Positions 11,641 to 24,817 of a DNA stretch of 64,000 nt are shown here, piece after piece (the stretch's first letter is position 1; each line of letters opens with the position of its first letter). This DNA comes from Theodoxus fluviatilis. Its lineage: Eukaryota; Mollusca; Gastropoda; Cycloneritida; Neritidae. The position numbers and the translations under genes were made by a program. The stretch is taken from positions 10,001 through 74,000 of the forward strand of contig JAWQFJ010001269.1 of NCBI GenBank assembly GCA_034096865.1, in the 5' to 3' direction. The notes beneath the pieces were generated by a model. That model saw only the letters and a list, made by a program, of their open reading frames with translations. It searched no databases and was not told the DNA's origin.

Positions 11641-12060
11641 ATTGACGGAATAGCCTATTGCAGATCGAGTCAAACAGAGTTTTCTTTTCCTACTTTCACA
11701 AAACAATTGCTTATATGAGAAGATTATTGACGTTGATGGGATAGATCCGTATGAAATACCAAACAGTTTGTGGTCTGTCGACAAAAACCAGTTGCCGGAC
11801 ATAAACCACGCAAGGATTGTACAATATTTTGTGTTGGGCAAAAGTGCGAGAATTTTGCAGCCTTCAAAAGTTTGGGAGCTTACAGGAGTTTCGTCTGTGG
11901 TTGGATGCGAGAAGTGCGAAGCTACAAACCAGATGGCTGTCAGAACACAGTAGTTTCAGCAAAGGTAAATGGTCTGAAATAAACTTCTTTTGTTTACTCC
12001 CAGGGTAAAATCTCATCGTACACCTTCCTATTTCATGGTCACTTGTAAGTTGTCGCAGCG
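11641..12060. other. No gene recognised
   Basis: Three short overlapping plus frames occur (about 11,768-12,008), none with a recognisable domain. Confidence 0.4.
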
Positions 12061-12351
12061 AACGCTATAAATGCTTTACAAAAACTCAGTCACACCAGAT
12101 CTCCAATGACACGATTGGTAGAGCGTTCGTCTCTTGGTCATGCGTGACCAGCTTCGATTCTGCGCTGAAACTTTTTTTCTCTCTCTTTTTTCAAGAGGTT
12201 GTGAGTTCGAACCCGACCTAGTTTTTTTTGTTTGTGTGTATGTGGTTCCCCCCCCCCCCCCCCCCCCCCCTCTTTTCACGAGAGGTTGCGGGTTCGAACC
12301 CAGTCTTCTTTTTTATGCCAAACTTGGAGGTTCAGCGCCAGCAGTTTTTAT

Positions 12352-12352
<1 letters not shown>
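12061..12352 (+). mobile_element. tRNA-derived SINE copy 1 with extra B-box modules
   Basis: The head has a tRNA-like A box around GATTGGTAGAGCG (12,113-12,125) and a B-box-like GCTTCGATTC (12,151-12,160). The body then repeats a T-arm-like module twice: GAGGTTGTGAGTTCGAACCC (12,195-12,214) and GAGGTTGCGGGTTCGAACCC (12,282-12,301), separated by T- and C-rich tracts. The 3' end GGAGGTTCAGCGCCAG is shared with copy 2. It lacks a foldable complete cloverleaf, so it is not a tRNA gene. Confidence 0.75.

Positions 12353-12396
<44 letters not shown>
12353..12396. repeat. (TG)n microsatellite
   Basis: About 20 TG dinucleotides joining the SINE tail to the next repeat monomer. Confidence 0.95.
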
Positions 12397-12991
12397 TGTC
12401 AGTCCCGACTTCACGGGTGATATCGCAAAAACTACTTTACGGATTTCTTTGACATTTTGCACACTTACTGGAAGTTTGGTCCGATTGAAAGTATCAAATT
12501 TTCAGAATCGAGGCTTGAAAAGAAGTGGTTTTTAAGGTCGTAAACTCGAAAGCACCTCCCTAAAAAGTCAATTGATGGAATGGCGAAATGCAAAATGTGT
12601 GACGTCATCAATAACGTGATGTAATTTTATCTGCATGTCTGTCTCTCTGTCCCGACTTAACGGCTGATTTCTCAAAAACTACTGGACGGATTTCCTTGGC
12701 ATTTTGCATACTTACTGGAAGTTAGGTCCGATTGAATGTATCAAATTTTCAGAATCGAGGTTTGAAAAGAAAGTGATTTATGTAGGTCGTAAACTCGAAA
12801 CACCATCCCCCCCCCTGAGATGTCAATTGACTGAATAGCCTAATGCAGATCGAGTCAAACAAGGTTATCTTTTCCTACTTTCCAAAAAACAGTGGCTTCT
12901 TCGTATGTTGAACGTCTACCAGCAGACGCAAAAAAGCGGTAATACGAGAAGATTATCCCTCCAGGTTTACTGGAGGTCCTACAGACTTTAT
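12397..12991. repeat. Composite dispersed repeat, right half
   Basis: Two more monomers of the 11.2-kb repeat (about 12,397 and 12,643) followed by one copy of the CCTCCAG...CTGGAGG unit at 12,953-12,991. The same terminal unit in the same orientation therefore bounds 11,109-12,991, and a SINE lies between the halves. Confidence 0.8.
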
Positions 12992-13130
12992 TTAGACGAA
13001 ATTAAGATCTATGAGCAAGAGGATTAAACGGTGGAGGTGACAGCTCGGTGCTTCAGATCAATGCAAAAAAATGAAGCACCACATCGACTTTCTTTCCATC
13101 TTGACGCTGCTAAGCAGAAGATCAACCATC

Positions 13131-13353
13131 CTCATTGCTCGTGCAAGGCTGGGTAAGGTTTTTTTTAAATCATTTATCTGTAACGTGTTTGATGGAGTAA
13201 CCTAAGCTCGCATTCCAAAATTGTAGAACCTACTCTTGAAGTGTTGTGTGTGGAGCCAAAAGCTTGCGCAACTGTCCTTCGCACTGACTGTCCTATGCAT
13301 GGACTGTCCTTTGCATTAACTGTCCTTCACACTGACTGTTCTATGCACTGACT
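13131..13353. repeat. Fold-back structure, left arm
   Basis: This arm is the reverse complement of 13,521-13,765 with scattered differences. Both contain repeated GACTGTCCTATGCAC-like 16-bp units on the inner side and CTCATTGCTCGTGCAAGG at the outer end. Confidence 0.85.
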
Positions 13354-13520
13354 GTCCGATGCACTGACTGTCCTATGCACTTTCACACTGACCAGTGCAC
13401 AGAATGACCGGCACGTGTCCGAAGCACTGGTGAGCGCGACACAAACTTGAAGCCGACTGCTAGATCTTTACCCACTGTAGAAAGCGCACTTCCGCTTATC
13501 TCCTTCGTGACTATCTCCTT

Positions 13521-13765
13521 GTCAGTGCATAGAACAGTCAGTGTGAAGGACAGTTAATGCAAAGGACGGTCAGTGCAAAGGACAGTCCGTGCATAGGACA
13601 GTCAGTGCAAAGGACAGTTGCGCAAGCTTTTTGGATCCACACACAACACTTCAAGAGTAGGTTCTACAATTTTGGAATGTGAGCTTAGGTTACTCCATCA
13701 AACACGTAACAGATAAATGATATAAAAAAACAACAACACTTACCCAGCCTTGCACGAGCAATGAG
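13521..13765. repeat. Fold-back structure, right arm
   Basis: Inverted partner of 13,131-13,353 across a spacer of about 167 bp. The arms differ in number of short units, so the inner repeats expand or contract independently. Confidence 0.85.
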
Positions 13766-13871
13766 CAGTAATGTTCAATTTCAAATGCAGATCTGAGACT
13801 CACCCCCGCACAGACTCCTTTGCTTTTATTCAGCCGGTTGAGATTTAGCTGCACGTGTGGGAACGGAAATG

Positions 13872-14165
13872 AACGTTATAAATGCTTTACAAACACTCTA
13901 TCATATCAATTCTCAAATGGCTCAGCTGGTAGAGCGTTGGACTCTTGGTCATGCATGTCCAGGTTCGATTCTGTGCTGAAAATATTTTTTCCTCTCTTTT
14001 TTCGAGAGGTTGTGGGTTCGAACCCAACCTGGTTTTTTGTATTTTTGTGTGTGTGTGCTTTTCCCCCCTCTTTTCTCGAGAGGTTGCGGGTTCGAACCCG
14101 ATCTTTTTAAAAAATGTTTTGTAATATATGCCAAAACCTGGAGGTTCAGCGCCAGTGGTTTTTAT
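13872..14165 (+). mobile_element. tRNA-derived SINE copy 2 with extra B-box modules
   Basis: Better preserved than copy 1: A box TGGCTCAGCTGGTAGAGCG (13,918-13,936), B box GGTTCGATTC (13,962-13,971), then two further T-arm modules, each ending GGTTCGAACCC, at about 14,004-14,025 and 14,079-14,100. The 5' leader (AACGTTATAAATGCTTTACA) and 3' end match copy 1, giving a 292-294-bp element. Pol III transcription is expected for the family; a T run after the first T-arm module could stop it early. Confidence 0.75.
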
Positions 14166-14570
14166 ACGTGTATCGCGATGTATCGCGGTAATTAGTAGTT
14201 CCCGCGTAGAATCTCGAGGACTAGGCGTTGCCTACGTTTCTCGCTCAGTAGGTGCGTCTCGCTCGCCCTCGACTAGCCATCGAGACGAGTCACTTGCCTA
14301 ATAAACGCGCATGAACGAACCTGTGAAGAATTATGAAACACTCGGTCAGCAAGGACATCCCTATTTAATCAAGCAACATCGACAGCCCAACCTGCGACCA
14401 TCATTCTCATCCACGATGATTGGTCATCTGCAGCTGCGTCAGATTGCCAGCATCAGACGATGTCTCACCAAGAAAGCTGCTTCGACACTTATAATAACGC
14501 TAGTCCTGTCCCTCCAAAGGCATTACTTTTTTCTATGACAATCTAACAAAAATTAACTCGTTACCTGCAG
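14166..14570. other. No gene; possible diverged repeat end
   Basis: Starts with the TGTATCGCGATGTATCGCGG motif whose complement is at 5.27 kb. No coding region recognised. Confidence 0.4.
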
Positions 14571-14573
14571 GAC

Positions 14574-15105
14574 ATGAAAAATGGTCAAGAAACCTGTCCG
14601 ACTACAACCTTCCATGGAAGAAGTATCACACACTTAATAAATGGGCCAACCCAGACACACGGACAAGATCATTTCAGTTCAAGCTTTTACACAGAATCCT
14701 GCCTACTAATGTATTTCTAAAAGCAATACGACTATCAAACGACGACAGGTGCAGCATGTGTAGAAACGAACGAGAGACATTAGAACATGTTTTTCTCCAT
14801 TGTCCATTTACCAATATTCTCTGGGACAATATTGAATTGTTTATATCTCAAAAACTAGATCAGGTTGTCAAATTCACCACTTCAGAAAAATTATTTGGAG
14901 CTTTGCAAGGATGTAAAGCAGGTAAATCACATATTAACTCTAACTAGAAAACATATTTATTATTGTAAGCAGAAGGTGGAAAAACCAAATAGTCAAGATT
15001 TGACCAGATATATAATACAGGTGATTCAAATAGAAAAATATAGCGCAAAAATCGACCAGACCCTTGAACTTTTTAAGACCAAATGGATCAATTTTATATA
15101 ATGAA
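14574..15105 (+). pseudogene. LINE ORF2 C-terminal domain (zf-RVT type), frameshifted
   Basis: A continuous frame encodes LPWKKYHTLNKWANPDTRTR, then FKLLHRILPTN and the zinc-binding motif CSMCRNERETLEHVFLHCPF (C-x2-C-x7-H-x4-C), which is the zf-RVT tail after the reverse transcriptase of many non-LTR elements. Near 14,905-14,925 a frameshift moves the text to the next frame, which continues to 15,099 (IQIEKYSAKIDQTLELFKTK). The reverse transcriptase itself is missing, so the copy is 5'-truncated and dead. The 13-bp satellite starts about 470 bp after it. Confidence 0.8.
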
Positions 15106-15380
15106 TTAATATACTGTACATTACAGAACATTGACTTGTATTGGATATGCCACTCGACACATTCCGGCGATGGGAAATCCCCATCATTCCAACTCGACCA
15201 CCATCCCTAGCATTCCTTCTTCACCATCAGATGCCCTTCCTTTTCTTATTTCGCACACCCTTCATATACGCCCCCTCCCCCCCTCTCTCACTCTTTCTCT
15301 CTTAACAACTTATAATACATCTCCTTCTCTTTCGTTCTTTTTTCGGCTAGAAGGAGATAACCCACCCTATAAAATAAAAA
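15106..15380 (+). other. Probable LINE 3' untranslated region
   Basis: Pyrimidine-rich sequence between the LINE tail and the (TA)n tract; no open frame of note. Its assignment to the LINE is inference from position. Confidence 0.4.

Positions 15381-15458
<78 letters not shown>
15381..15458. repeat. (TA)n microsatellite
   Basis: About 34 uninterrupted TA dinucleotides preceded by an A run; able to extrude as a cruciform. Confidence 0.95.
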
Positions 15459-15464
<6 letters not shown>

Positions 15465-15574
15465 ACCCCTTCCCATACACCCTCGACTACTCAGTAGACT
15501 TTCTCCTTTGCTGTTCTTTTTATTTACATATCTTTTTTTTGTCTAGGAACGAATTCACGAAAGTACTGGGGCGA

Positions 15575-18500
15575 TGATGATTGAATATTGATGCTGATGA
15601 TTGATGTTGATGATTGATGCTGATGATTGACGCTGATGAGTGATGCTGAATATTGACGCTGAAGATTGATGCTGATGATTGATGCTGATGATTGATGCTG
15701 ATGATTGATGCTGATGATTGATGATTGATGCTGATGATTGATGCTGATGATTGAAGATTGATGCTGATGAGTGATGTTAATGATTGATGCTGATGATTGA
15801 TGCTGATGATTGACGCTGATGATAGATGCTGATGATTGATAATTGATGCTGAAGATTGATGCTGATGAGTGATGTTGATGATTGATGCTGATGATTGATG
15901 CTGATGATTGATGCTGATGATTGATGCTGATGATTGATGCTGATGATTGACGCTGATGATAGATGCTGATGATTGATGATTGATGCTGATGATTGATGCT
16001 GATGATTGATGCTGATGATTGATGCTGATGATTGACGCTGATGATAGATGCTGATGATTGATGCTGATGATTGACGCTGATGATAGATGCTGATGATTGA
16101 TGCTGAGTATTGATGCTGATGATTGATGCTGATGATAGATGCTGATGATTGAAGATTGATGCTGATGATAGATGCTGAAGATTGATGCTGATGATTGACG
16201 CTGATGATTGATGCTGATGATTGATGCTGATGATAGATGCTGATGATAGATGCTGATGATTGAAGATTGATGCTGATGATAGATGCTGAAGATTGATGCT
16301 GATGATTGATGTTGATGATTGATGCTGATGATTGATGCTGATGATTGACGCTGATGATTGATGCTGAAGGTTGATGCTGATGATAGATGCTGGTGATTGA
16401 TGATAGATGCTGATGATTGATGATTGATGCTGATGATTGATGATTGATGCTGATGATTGATGCTGATGATTGATGCTGATGATTGATGCTGATGATTGAC
16501 GCTGATGATAGATGCTGATGATTGATGCTGATGATTGACGCTGATGATTGATGCTGATGATTGATGCTGATGATTGACGCTGATGATAGATGCTGATGAT
16601 TGACGCTGATGATTGATGCTGATGATTGATGCTGATGATTCATGCTGATGATTGACGCTGATGATAGATGCTGATGATTGATGCTGATGATTGATGCTGA
16701 TGATAGATGCTGATGATTGACGCTGATGATAGATGCTGATGATAGATGCTGAAGATTGATGCTGATGATTGACGCTGATGATAGATGCTGATGATTGATG
16801 CTGATGATTGACGCTGATGATAGATGCTGATGATTGACGCTGATGATTGATGCTGATGATTGATGCTGATGATTGATGCTGATGATTGACGCTGATGATA
16901 GATGCTGATGATTGATGCTGATGATTGATGCTGATGATTGATGCTGATGATTGATGCTGATGATTGATGCTGATGATTGATGCTGATGATTGATGCTGAT
17001 GATTGATGCTGATGATTGATGCTGATGATTGATGCTGATGATTGATGCTGATGATTGATGCTGATGATTGATGCTGATGATTGATGCTGATGATTGATGC
17101 TGATGATTGATGCTGATGATTGATGCTGATGATTGATGATTGATGCTGATGATTGATGTTGATGATTGATGCTGATGATTGATGCTGATGATTGATGCTG
17201 ATGATTGATGCTGATGATTGATGCTGATGATTGACGCTGATGATTGATGATTGATGCTGATGATTGACGCTGATGATAGATGCTGATGATTGATGCTGAT
17301 GATTGATGCTGATGATAGATGCTGATGATTGATGCTGATGATTGATGCTGATGATAGATGCTGATGATTGATGCTGATGATTGATGCTGATGATTGATGC
17401 TGATGATTGATGCTGATGATTGATGCTGATGATTGATGCTGATGATTGATGCTTGATGCTGATGCTTGATGCTGATGCTTGATGCTGATGATTGATGCTG
17501 ATGCTTGATGCTGATGATTGATGCTGATGATTGATGCTGATGATTGATGCTGATGATTGATGCTGATGATGCTGATGATTGATGCTGATGATTGATGCTG
17601 ATGATTGATGCTGATGAGTGACGCTGATGATTGATGCTGATGATTGATGCTGATGATTGATGCTGATGATTGATGCTGATGATTGATGCTGATGATTGAT
17701 GCTGATGATTGATGCTGATGATTGATGATTGATGCTGATGATTGATGATTGATGCTGATGATTGATGCTGATGATTGATGCTGATGATTGATGCTGATGA
17801 TTGATGCTGATGATTGATGATTGATGCTGATGATTGATGCTGATGATTGATGCTGATGATTGATGCTGATGATTGATGCTGATGATGCTGATGCTTGATG
17901 CTGATGCTTGATGCTGATGATTGATGCTGATGCTTGATGCTGATGATTGATGCTGATGATTGATGCTGATGATGATGCTGATGATTGATGCTGATGATTG
18001 ATGCTGATGATTGATGCTGATGATTGATGCTGATGATTGATGCTGATGATTGATGCTGATGATTGATGATTGATGCTGATGATTGATGCTGATGATTGAT
18101 GCTGATGATTGATGCTGATGCTGATGCTGATGATTGATGCTGATGATTGATGCTGATGATTGATGCTGATGATAGATGCTGATGATTGATGATTGATGCT
18201 GATGATTGATGCTGATGATTGATGCTGATGATTGATGCTGATGATTGATGCTGATGATAGATGCTGCTGATTGATGATTGATGCTGATGATTGATGCTGA
18301 TGATTGATGCTGATGATTGATGCTGATGATTGATGCTGATGATTGATGCTGATTGATGCTGATGATTGATGCTGATGCTTGATGCTGATGCTTGATGCTG
18401 ATGATTGATGCTGATGATTGATGCTGATGATTGATGCTGATGATTGATGCTGATGATTGATGCTGATGATTGATGCTGATGATTGATGCTGATGATTGAT

Positions 18501-21500
18501 GCTGATGATTGATGCTGATGATTGATGCTGCTGATTGATGCTGATGATTGATGCTGATGATTGATGCTGATGATTGATGCTGATGATTGATGCTGATGAT
18601 TGATGATTGATGCTGATGATTGATGCTGCTGATTGATGCTGATGATTGATGCTGATGCTGATGATTGATGCTGATGATTGATGCTGCTGATTGATGCTGA
18701 TGATTGATGCTGATGATTGATGCTGCTGATTGATGCTGATGATTGATGCTGATGATTGATGCTGCTGATTGATGCTGATGATTGATGCTGATGATTGATG
18801 CTGATGATTGATGCTGATGATTGATGCTGCTGATTGATGCTGCTGATTGATGCTGATGATTGATGCTGATGATTGATGCTGATGATTGATGCTGATGATT
18901 GATGCTGATGATTGATGCTGATGATTGATGCTGATGATTGATGCTGCTGATTGATGCTGATGATTGATGCTGATGATTGATGCTGATGATTGATGATTGA
19001 TGCTGCTGATTGATGCTGCTGATTGATGCTGATGATTGATGCTGATGATTGATGCTGATGATTGATGCTGATGATTGATGCTGCTGATTGATGCTGATGA
19101 TTGATGCTGATGATTGATGCTGATGATTGATGCTGATGATTGATGCTGCTGATTGATGCTGATGATTGATGCTGCTGATTGATGCTGCTGATTGATGCTG
19201 CTGATTGATGCTGCTGATTGATGCTGATGATTGATGCTGATGATTGATGCTGATGATAGATGCTGCTGATTGATGCTGATAATTGATGCTGCTGATTGAT
19301 GCTGATGATTGATGCTGATGATTGATGCTGATGATTGATGCTGCTGATTGATGCTGATGATTGATGCTGCTGATTGATGCTGATGATTGATGCTGATGAT
19401 TGATGCTGATGATTGATGCTGATGATTGATGCTGCTGATTGATGCTGATGATTGATGCTGATGATAGATGCTGATGATTGATGATTGATGCTGATGATTG
19501 ATGCTGATGATTGATGCTGATGATTGATGCTGATGATTGATGCTGATGATTGATGCTGATGATTGATGCTGCTGATTGATGCTGCTGATTGATGCTGATG
19601 ATTGATGCTGATGATTGATGCTGCTGATTGATGCTGCTGATTGATGCTGATTGATGCTGATGATTGATGATTGATGCTGATGATTGATGCTGATGATTGA
19701 TGCTGCTGATTGATGCTGATGATTGATGCTGATGATTGATGCTGATGATTGATGCTGATGATTGATGCTGCTGATTGATGCTGATGATTGATGCTGATGA
19801 TAGATGCTGATGATTGATGATTGATGCTGCTGATTGATGCTGCTGATTGATGCTGCTGATTGATGCTGATGATTGATGCTGATGATTGATGCTGATGATT
19901 GATGCTGATGATTGATGCTGCTGATTGATGCTGATGATTGATGCTGCTGATTGATGCTGCTGATTGATGCTGATGATAGATGCTGATGATAGATGCTGAT
20001 GATTGATGATTGATGCTGATGATTGATGCTGCTGATTGATGCTGCTGATTGATGCTGATGATTGATGCTGATGATTGATGCTGATGATTGATGCTGATGA
20101 TTGATGATTGATGCTGATGATTGATGCTGCTGATTGATGCTGATGATTGATGCTGCTGATTGATGCTGCTGATTGATGCTGATGATTGATGCTGATGATA
20201 GATGCTGATGATTGATGATTGATGCTGATGATTGATGCTGATGATTGATGCTGATGATTGATGCTGATGATTGATGCTGATGATTGATGCTGATGATTGA
20301 TGCTGATGATTGATGATTGATGATTGATGCTGATGATTGATGCTGATGATTGATGCTGATGCTTGATGCTGATGATTGATGCTGATGATTGATGCTGATG
20401 ATTGATGCTGATGATTGATGCTGATGATTGATGCTGATGATTGATGCTGATGATTGATGCTGATGATTGATGCTGATGCTGATGCTGATGATTGATGCTG
20501 ATGATTGATGCTGATGATTGATGCTGATGATTGATGCTGCTGATTGATGCTGATGATTGATGCTGATGATTGATGCTGATGATTGATGCTGATGATTGAT
20601 GCTGATGATTGATGCTGATGATTGATGCTGATGATGATGCTGATGATTGATGCTGATGATTGATGCTGATGATTGATGATTGATGCTGCTGATTGATGCT
20701 GCTGATTGATGCTGATGATTGATGCTGATGATTGATGCTGATGATTGATGCTGATGATTGATGCTGATGATTGATGCTGCTGATTGATGCTGCTGATTGA
20801 TGCTGATGATTGATGCTGATGATTGATGCTGCTGATTGATGCTGATGATTGATGCTGATGATTGATGCTGATGATTGATGCTGATGATTGATGCTGCTGA
20901 TTGATGCTGATGATTGATGCTGATGATTGATGCTGATGATTGATGCTGCTGATTGATGCTGCTGATTGATGCTGATGATTGATGCTGCTGATTGATGCTG
21001 CTGATTGATGCTGATGATTGATGCTGATGATTGATGCTGCTGATTGATGCTGCTGATTGATGCTGATGATTGATGCTGATGATTGATGCTGCTGATTGAT
21101 GCTGATGATTGATGCTGATGATTGATGCTGCTGATTGATGCTGATGATTGATGCTGCTGATTGATGCTGATGATTGATGCTGATGATTGATGCTGCTGAT
21201 TGATGCTGCTGATTGATGCTGCTGATTGATGCTGATGATTGATGCTGCTGATTGATGCTGATGATTGATGCTGATGATTGATGCTGATGATTGATGCTGC
21301 TGATTGATGCTGCTGATTGATGCTGCTGATTGATGCTGATGATTGATGCTGCTGATTGATGCTGCTGATTGATGCTGATGATTGATGCTGCTGATTGATG
21401 CTGATGATTGATGCTGATGATTGATGCTGATGATTGATGCTGATGATTGATGCTGCTGATTGATGCTGATGATTGATGATTGATGCTGATGATTGATGCT

Positions 21501-24500
21501 GATGATTGATGCTGATGATTGATGCTGATGATTGATGCTGATTGATGCTGCTGATTGATGCTGCTGATTGATGCTGCTGATTGATGCTGCTGATTGATGC
21601 TGATGATAGATGCTGATGATAGATGCTGATGATAGATGCTGCTGATTGATGCTGATGATTGATGCTGCTGATTGATGCTGATGATTGATGCTGCTGATTG
21701 ATGCTGATGATTGATGCTGCTGATTGATGCTGATGATTGATGCTGCTGATTGATGCTGCTGATTGATGCTGCTGATTGATGCTGATGATTGATGCTGATG
21801 ATTGATGCTGCTGATTGATGCTGCTGATTGATGCTGATGATAGATGCTGATGATTGATGATTGATGCTGATGATTGATGCTGATGATTGATGCTGCTGAT
21901 TGATGCTGATGAGTGACGCTGATGATTGATGCTGAAGATTGATGCTGCTGATTGATGCTGCTGATTGATGCTGATGATTGATGCTGATGATTGATGCTGC
22001 TGATTGATGCTGCTGATTGATGCTGATGATAGATGCTGATGATTGATGATTGATGCTGATGATTGATGCTGATGATTGATGCTGCTGATTGATGCTGATG
22101 AGTGACGCTGATGATTGATGCTGAAGATTGATGCTGATGATTGATGCTGCTGATTGATGCTGATGAGTGACGCTGATGATAGATGCTGATGATTGATGAT
22201 TGATGCTGCTGATTGATGCTGCTGATTGATGCTGATGATAGATGCTGATGATAGATGCTGATGATTGATGCTGCTGATTGATGATTGATGCTGATGATTG
22301 ATGCTGCTGATTGATGCTGCTGATTGATGCTGCTGATTGATGCTGCTGATTGATGCTGATGATAGATGCTGATGATAGATGCTGATGATTGATGATTGAT
22401 GCTGATGATTGATGCTGCTGATTGATGCTGCTGATTGATGCTGAAGATTGATGCTGATGATAGATGCTGATGATAGATGCTGATGATTGATGATTGATGC
22501 TGATGATTGATGCTGCTGATTGATGCTGATGATTGATGCTGCTGATTGATGCTGCTGATTGATGCTGATGATTGATGCTGATGATAGATGCTGATGATTG
22601 ATGATTGATGCTGATGATTGATGCTGATGATAGATGCTGATGATTGATGATTGATGCTGATGATTGATGCTGATGATAGATGCTGCTGATTGATGATTGA
22701 CACTGATGATTGATGCTGATGATTGATGCTGATGATTGATGCTGATGATTGATGCTGATGATTGATGCTGATGATTGATGCTGATGATTGATGCTGATGA
22801 TTGACGCTGATGATTGATGCTGATGATAGATGCTGATGATTGATGATTGATGCTGATGATTGATGCTGATGATTGATGCTGATGATTGACGCTGATGATT
22901 GATGATTGATGCTGATGATTGATGCTGATGATTGATGCTGATGATTGATGCTGATGACTGATGCTGATGATTGATGATTGATGCTGATGATTGATGCTGA
23001 TGATTGATGCTGATGATTGATGCTGATGATTGATGATTGATGCTGATGATTGATGCTGATGATTGATGCTGATGATTGACGCTGATGATTGATGATTGAT
23101 GCTGATGATTGATGCTGATGATTGATGCTGATGATTGATGATTGATGCTGATGATTGATGATTGATGCTGATGATTGATGCTGATGATTGATGATTGATG
23201 CTGATGATTGATGCTGATGATTGATGATTGATGCTGATGATTGATGCTGATGATTGATGCTGATGATTGATGCTGATGATTGATGATTGATGCTGATGAT
23301 TGATGCTGATGATTGATGCTGATGATTGACGCTGATGATTGATGATTGATGCTGATGATTGATGCTGATGATTGATGCTGATGATTGACGCTGATGATTG
23401 ATGATTGATGCTGATGATAGATGCTGATGATTGACGCTGATGATAGATGCTGATGATTGAAGATTGATGCTGATGATTGATGATTGACGCTGATGATATA
23501 TGCTGATGATTGACGCTGATGATAGATGCTGATGATTGAAGATTGATGCTGATGATTGAAGATTGATGCTGATGATTGACGCTGATGATAGATGCTGATG
23601 ATAGATGCTGATGATAGATGCTGATGATTGATGATTGACGCTGATGATTGATGCTGATGATTGATGCTGATGATAGATGCTGATGATAGATGCTGATGAT
23701 TGATGCTGATGATTGATGCTGATGATTGATGATTGATGCTGATGATTGATGCTGATGATTGATGCTGATGATTGATGCTGATGATTGATGCTGATGATTG
23801 ATGATTGATGCTGATGATAGATGCTGATGATAGATGCTGATGATAGATGCTGATGATTGATGCTAATGATAGATGCTGATGATTGATGATTGATGCTGAT
23901 GATTGATGATTGATGCTGATGATTGATGATTGATGCTGATGATTGATGCTGATGATTGATGATTGATGCTGATGATTGATGCTGATGATAGATGCTGATG
24001 ATTGATGATTAATGCTGATGATTGATGCTGATGATTGATGCTGATGATTGATGATTGATGCTGATGATTGATGATTGATGCTGATGATTGATGCTGATGA
24101 TTGATGCTGATGATTGATGCTGATGATTGATGCTGATGATTGATGATTGATGCTGATGATTGATGCTGATGAGTGACGCTGATGATAGATGCTGATGATT
24201 GATGCTGATGATTGATGCTGATGATTGATGCTGATGATTGATGCTGATGATTGATGCTGATGATTGATGCTGATGATTGATGCTGATGATTGATGCTGAT
24301 GATAGATGCTGATGATTGATGATTGATGCTGATGATAGATGCTGATGATTGATGCTGATGATTGATGCTGATGATAGATGCTGATGATTGATGCTGATGA
24401 TTGATGCTGATGATTGATGCTGATGATAGATGCTGATGATTGATGATTGATGCTGATGATAGATGCTGATGATTGATGCTGATGATTGATGATTGATGCT

Positions 24501-24690
24501 GATGATTGATGCTGATGATAGATGCTGATGATTGATGCTGATGATAGATGCTGATGATTGATGCTGATGATTGACGCTGATGATTGATGCTGATGATTGA
24601 TGCTGATGATTGATGCTGATGATTGATGCTGATGATTGATGCTGAGTATTGACGCTATGATTGATGTTGATTGATGCTGATGATCGATGT
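15575..24690. repeat. 9.1-kb satellite array of a 13-bp unit
   Basis: The plus-strand unit is TGATGCTGATGAT. Variants are a 7-bp shortened unit (TGATGAT), TGATGCTGCTGAT, AGATGCTGATGAT and CGCTGAT. Because 13 and 7 both leave remainder 1 on division by three and the minus strand of the unit has no stop codon, minus frames stay open for thousands of codons, reading a 13-residue cycle such as SSASIISINHQHQ; these are not genes. CTGCTG variants occur only between about 18,265 and 22,690, flanked by zones rich in CGCTGAT and AGATGCT variants, which shows local homogenisation. The strand is strongly biased (C only once per unit). Confidence 0.97.
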
Positions 24691-24800
24691 TGATGAGAAC
24701 TACTGTGTATGCCTCCATCCCTCACCCACCCCTCTGTTTCTTTCTTTCTGTAAATAAAATTTAGATCATTAAAAAAATATGTTTAAAAAGTTCTTGCACT
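24691..24800 (+). other. Possible LINE 3' end with polyadenylation signal
   Basis: After the satellite the sequence contains AATAAA (about 24,754) followed by an A-rich run, as at the 3' end of a retrotransposed LINE. Together with the LINE tail before the array it suggests that the satellite grew inside a LINE 3' untranslated region. Inference only. Confidence 0.4.
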
Positions 24801-24817
24801 GTGTTCAACTGCGTTTC

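Noticed and set aside
13917..13975. A tRNA gene
   Set aside because: A and B boxes are clear, but a complete cloverleaf with acceptor stem is not visible, and the sequence is part of a 294-bp repeated element, so it is a SINE head.
15777..24718. Minus-strand open frames of 2,308 and 2,692 codons rich in Ser, Gln, His and Ile
   Set aside because: They are the 13-bp satellite read in overlapping, rotating frames; the unit simply lacks stops on that strand. No non-repeat domain, start context or splice site.
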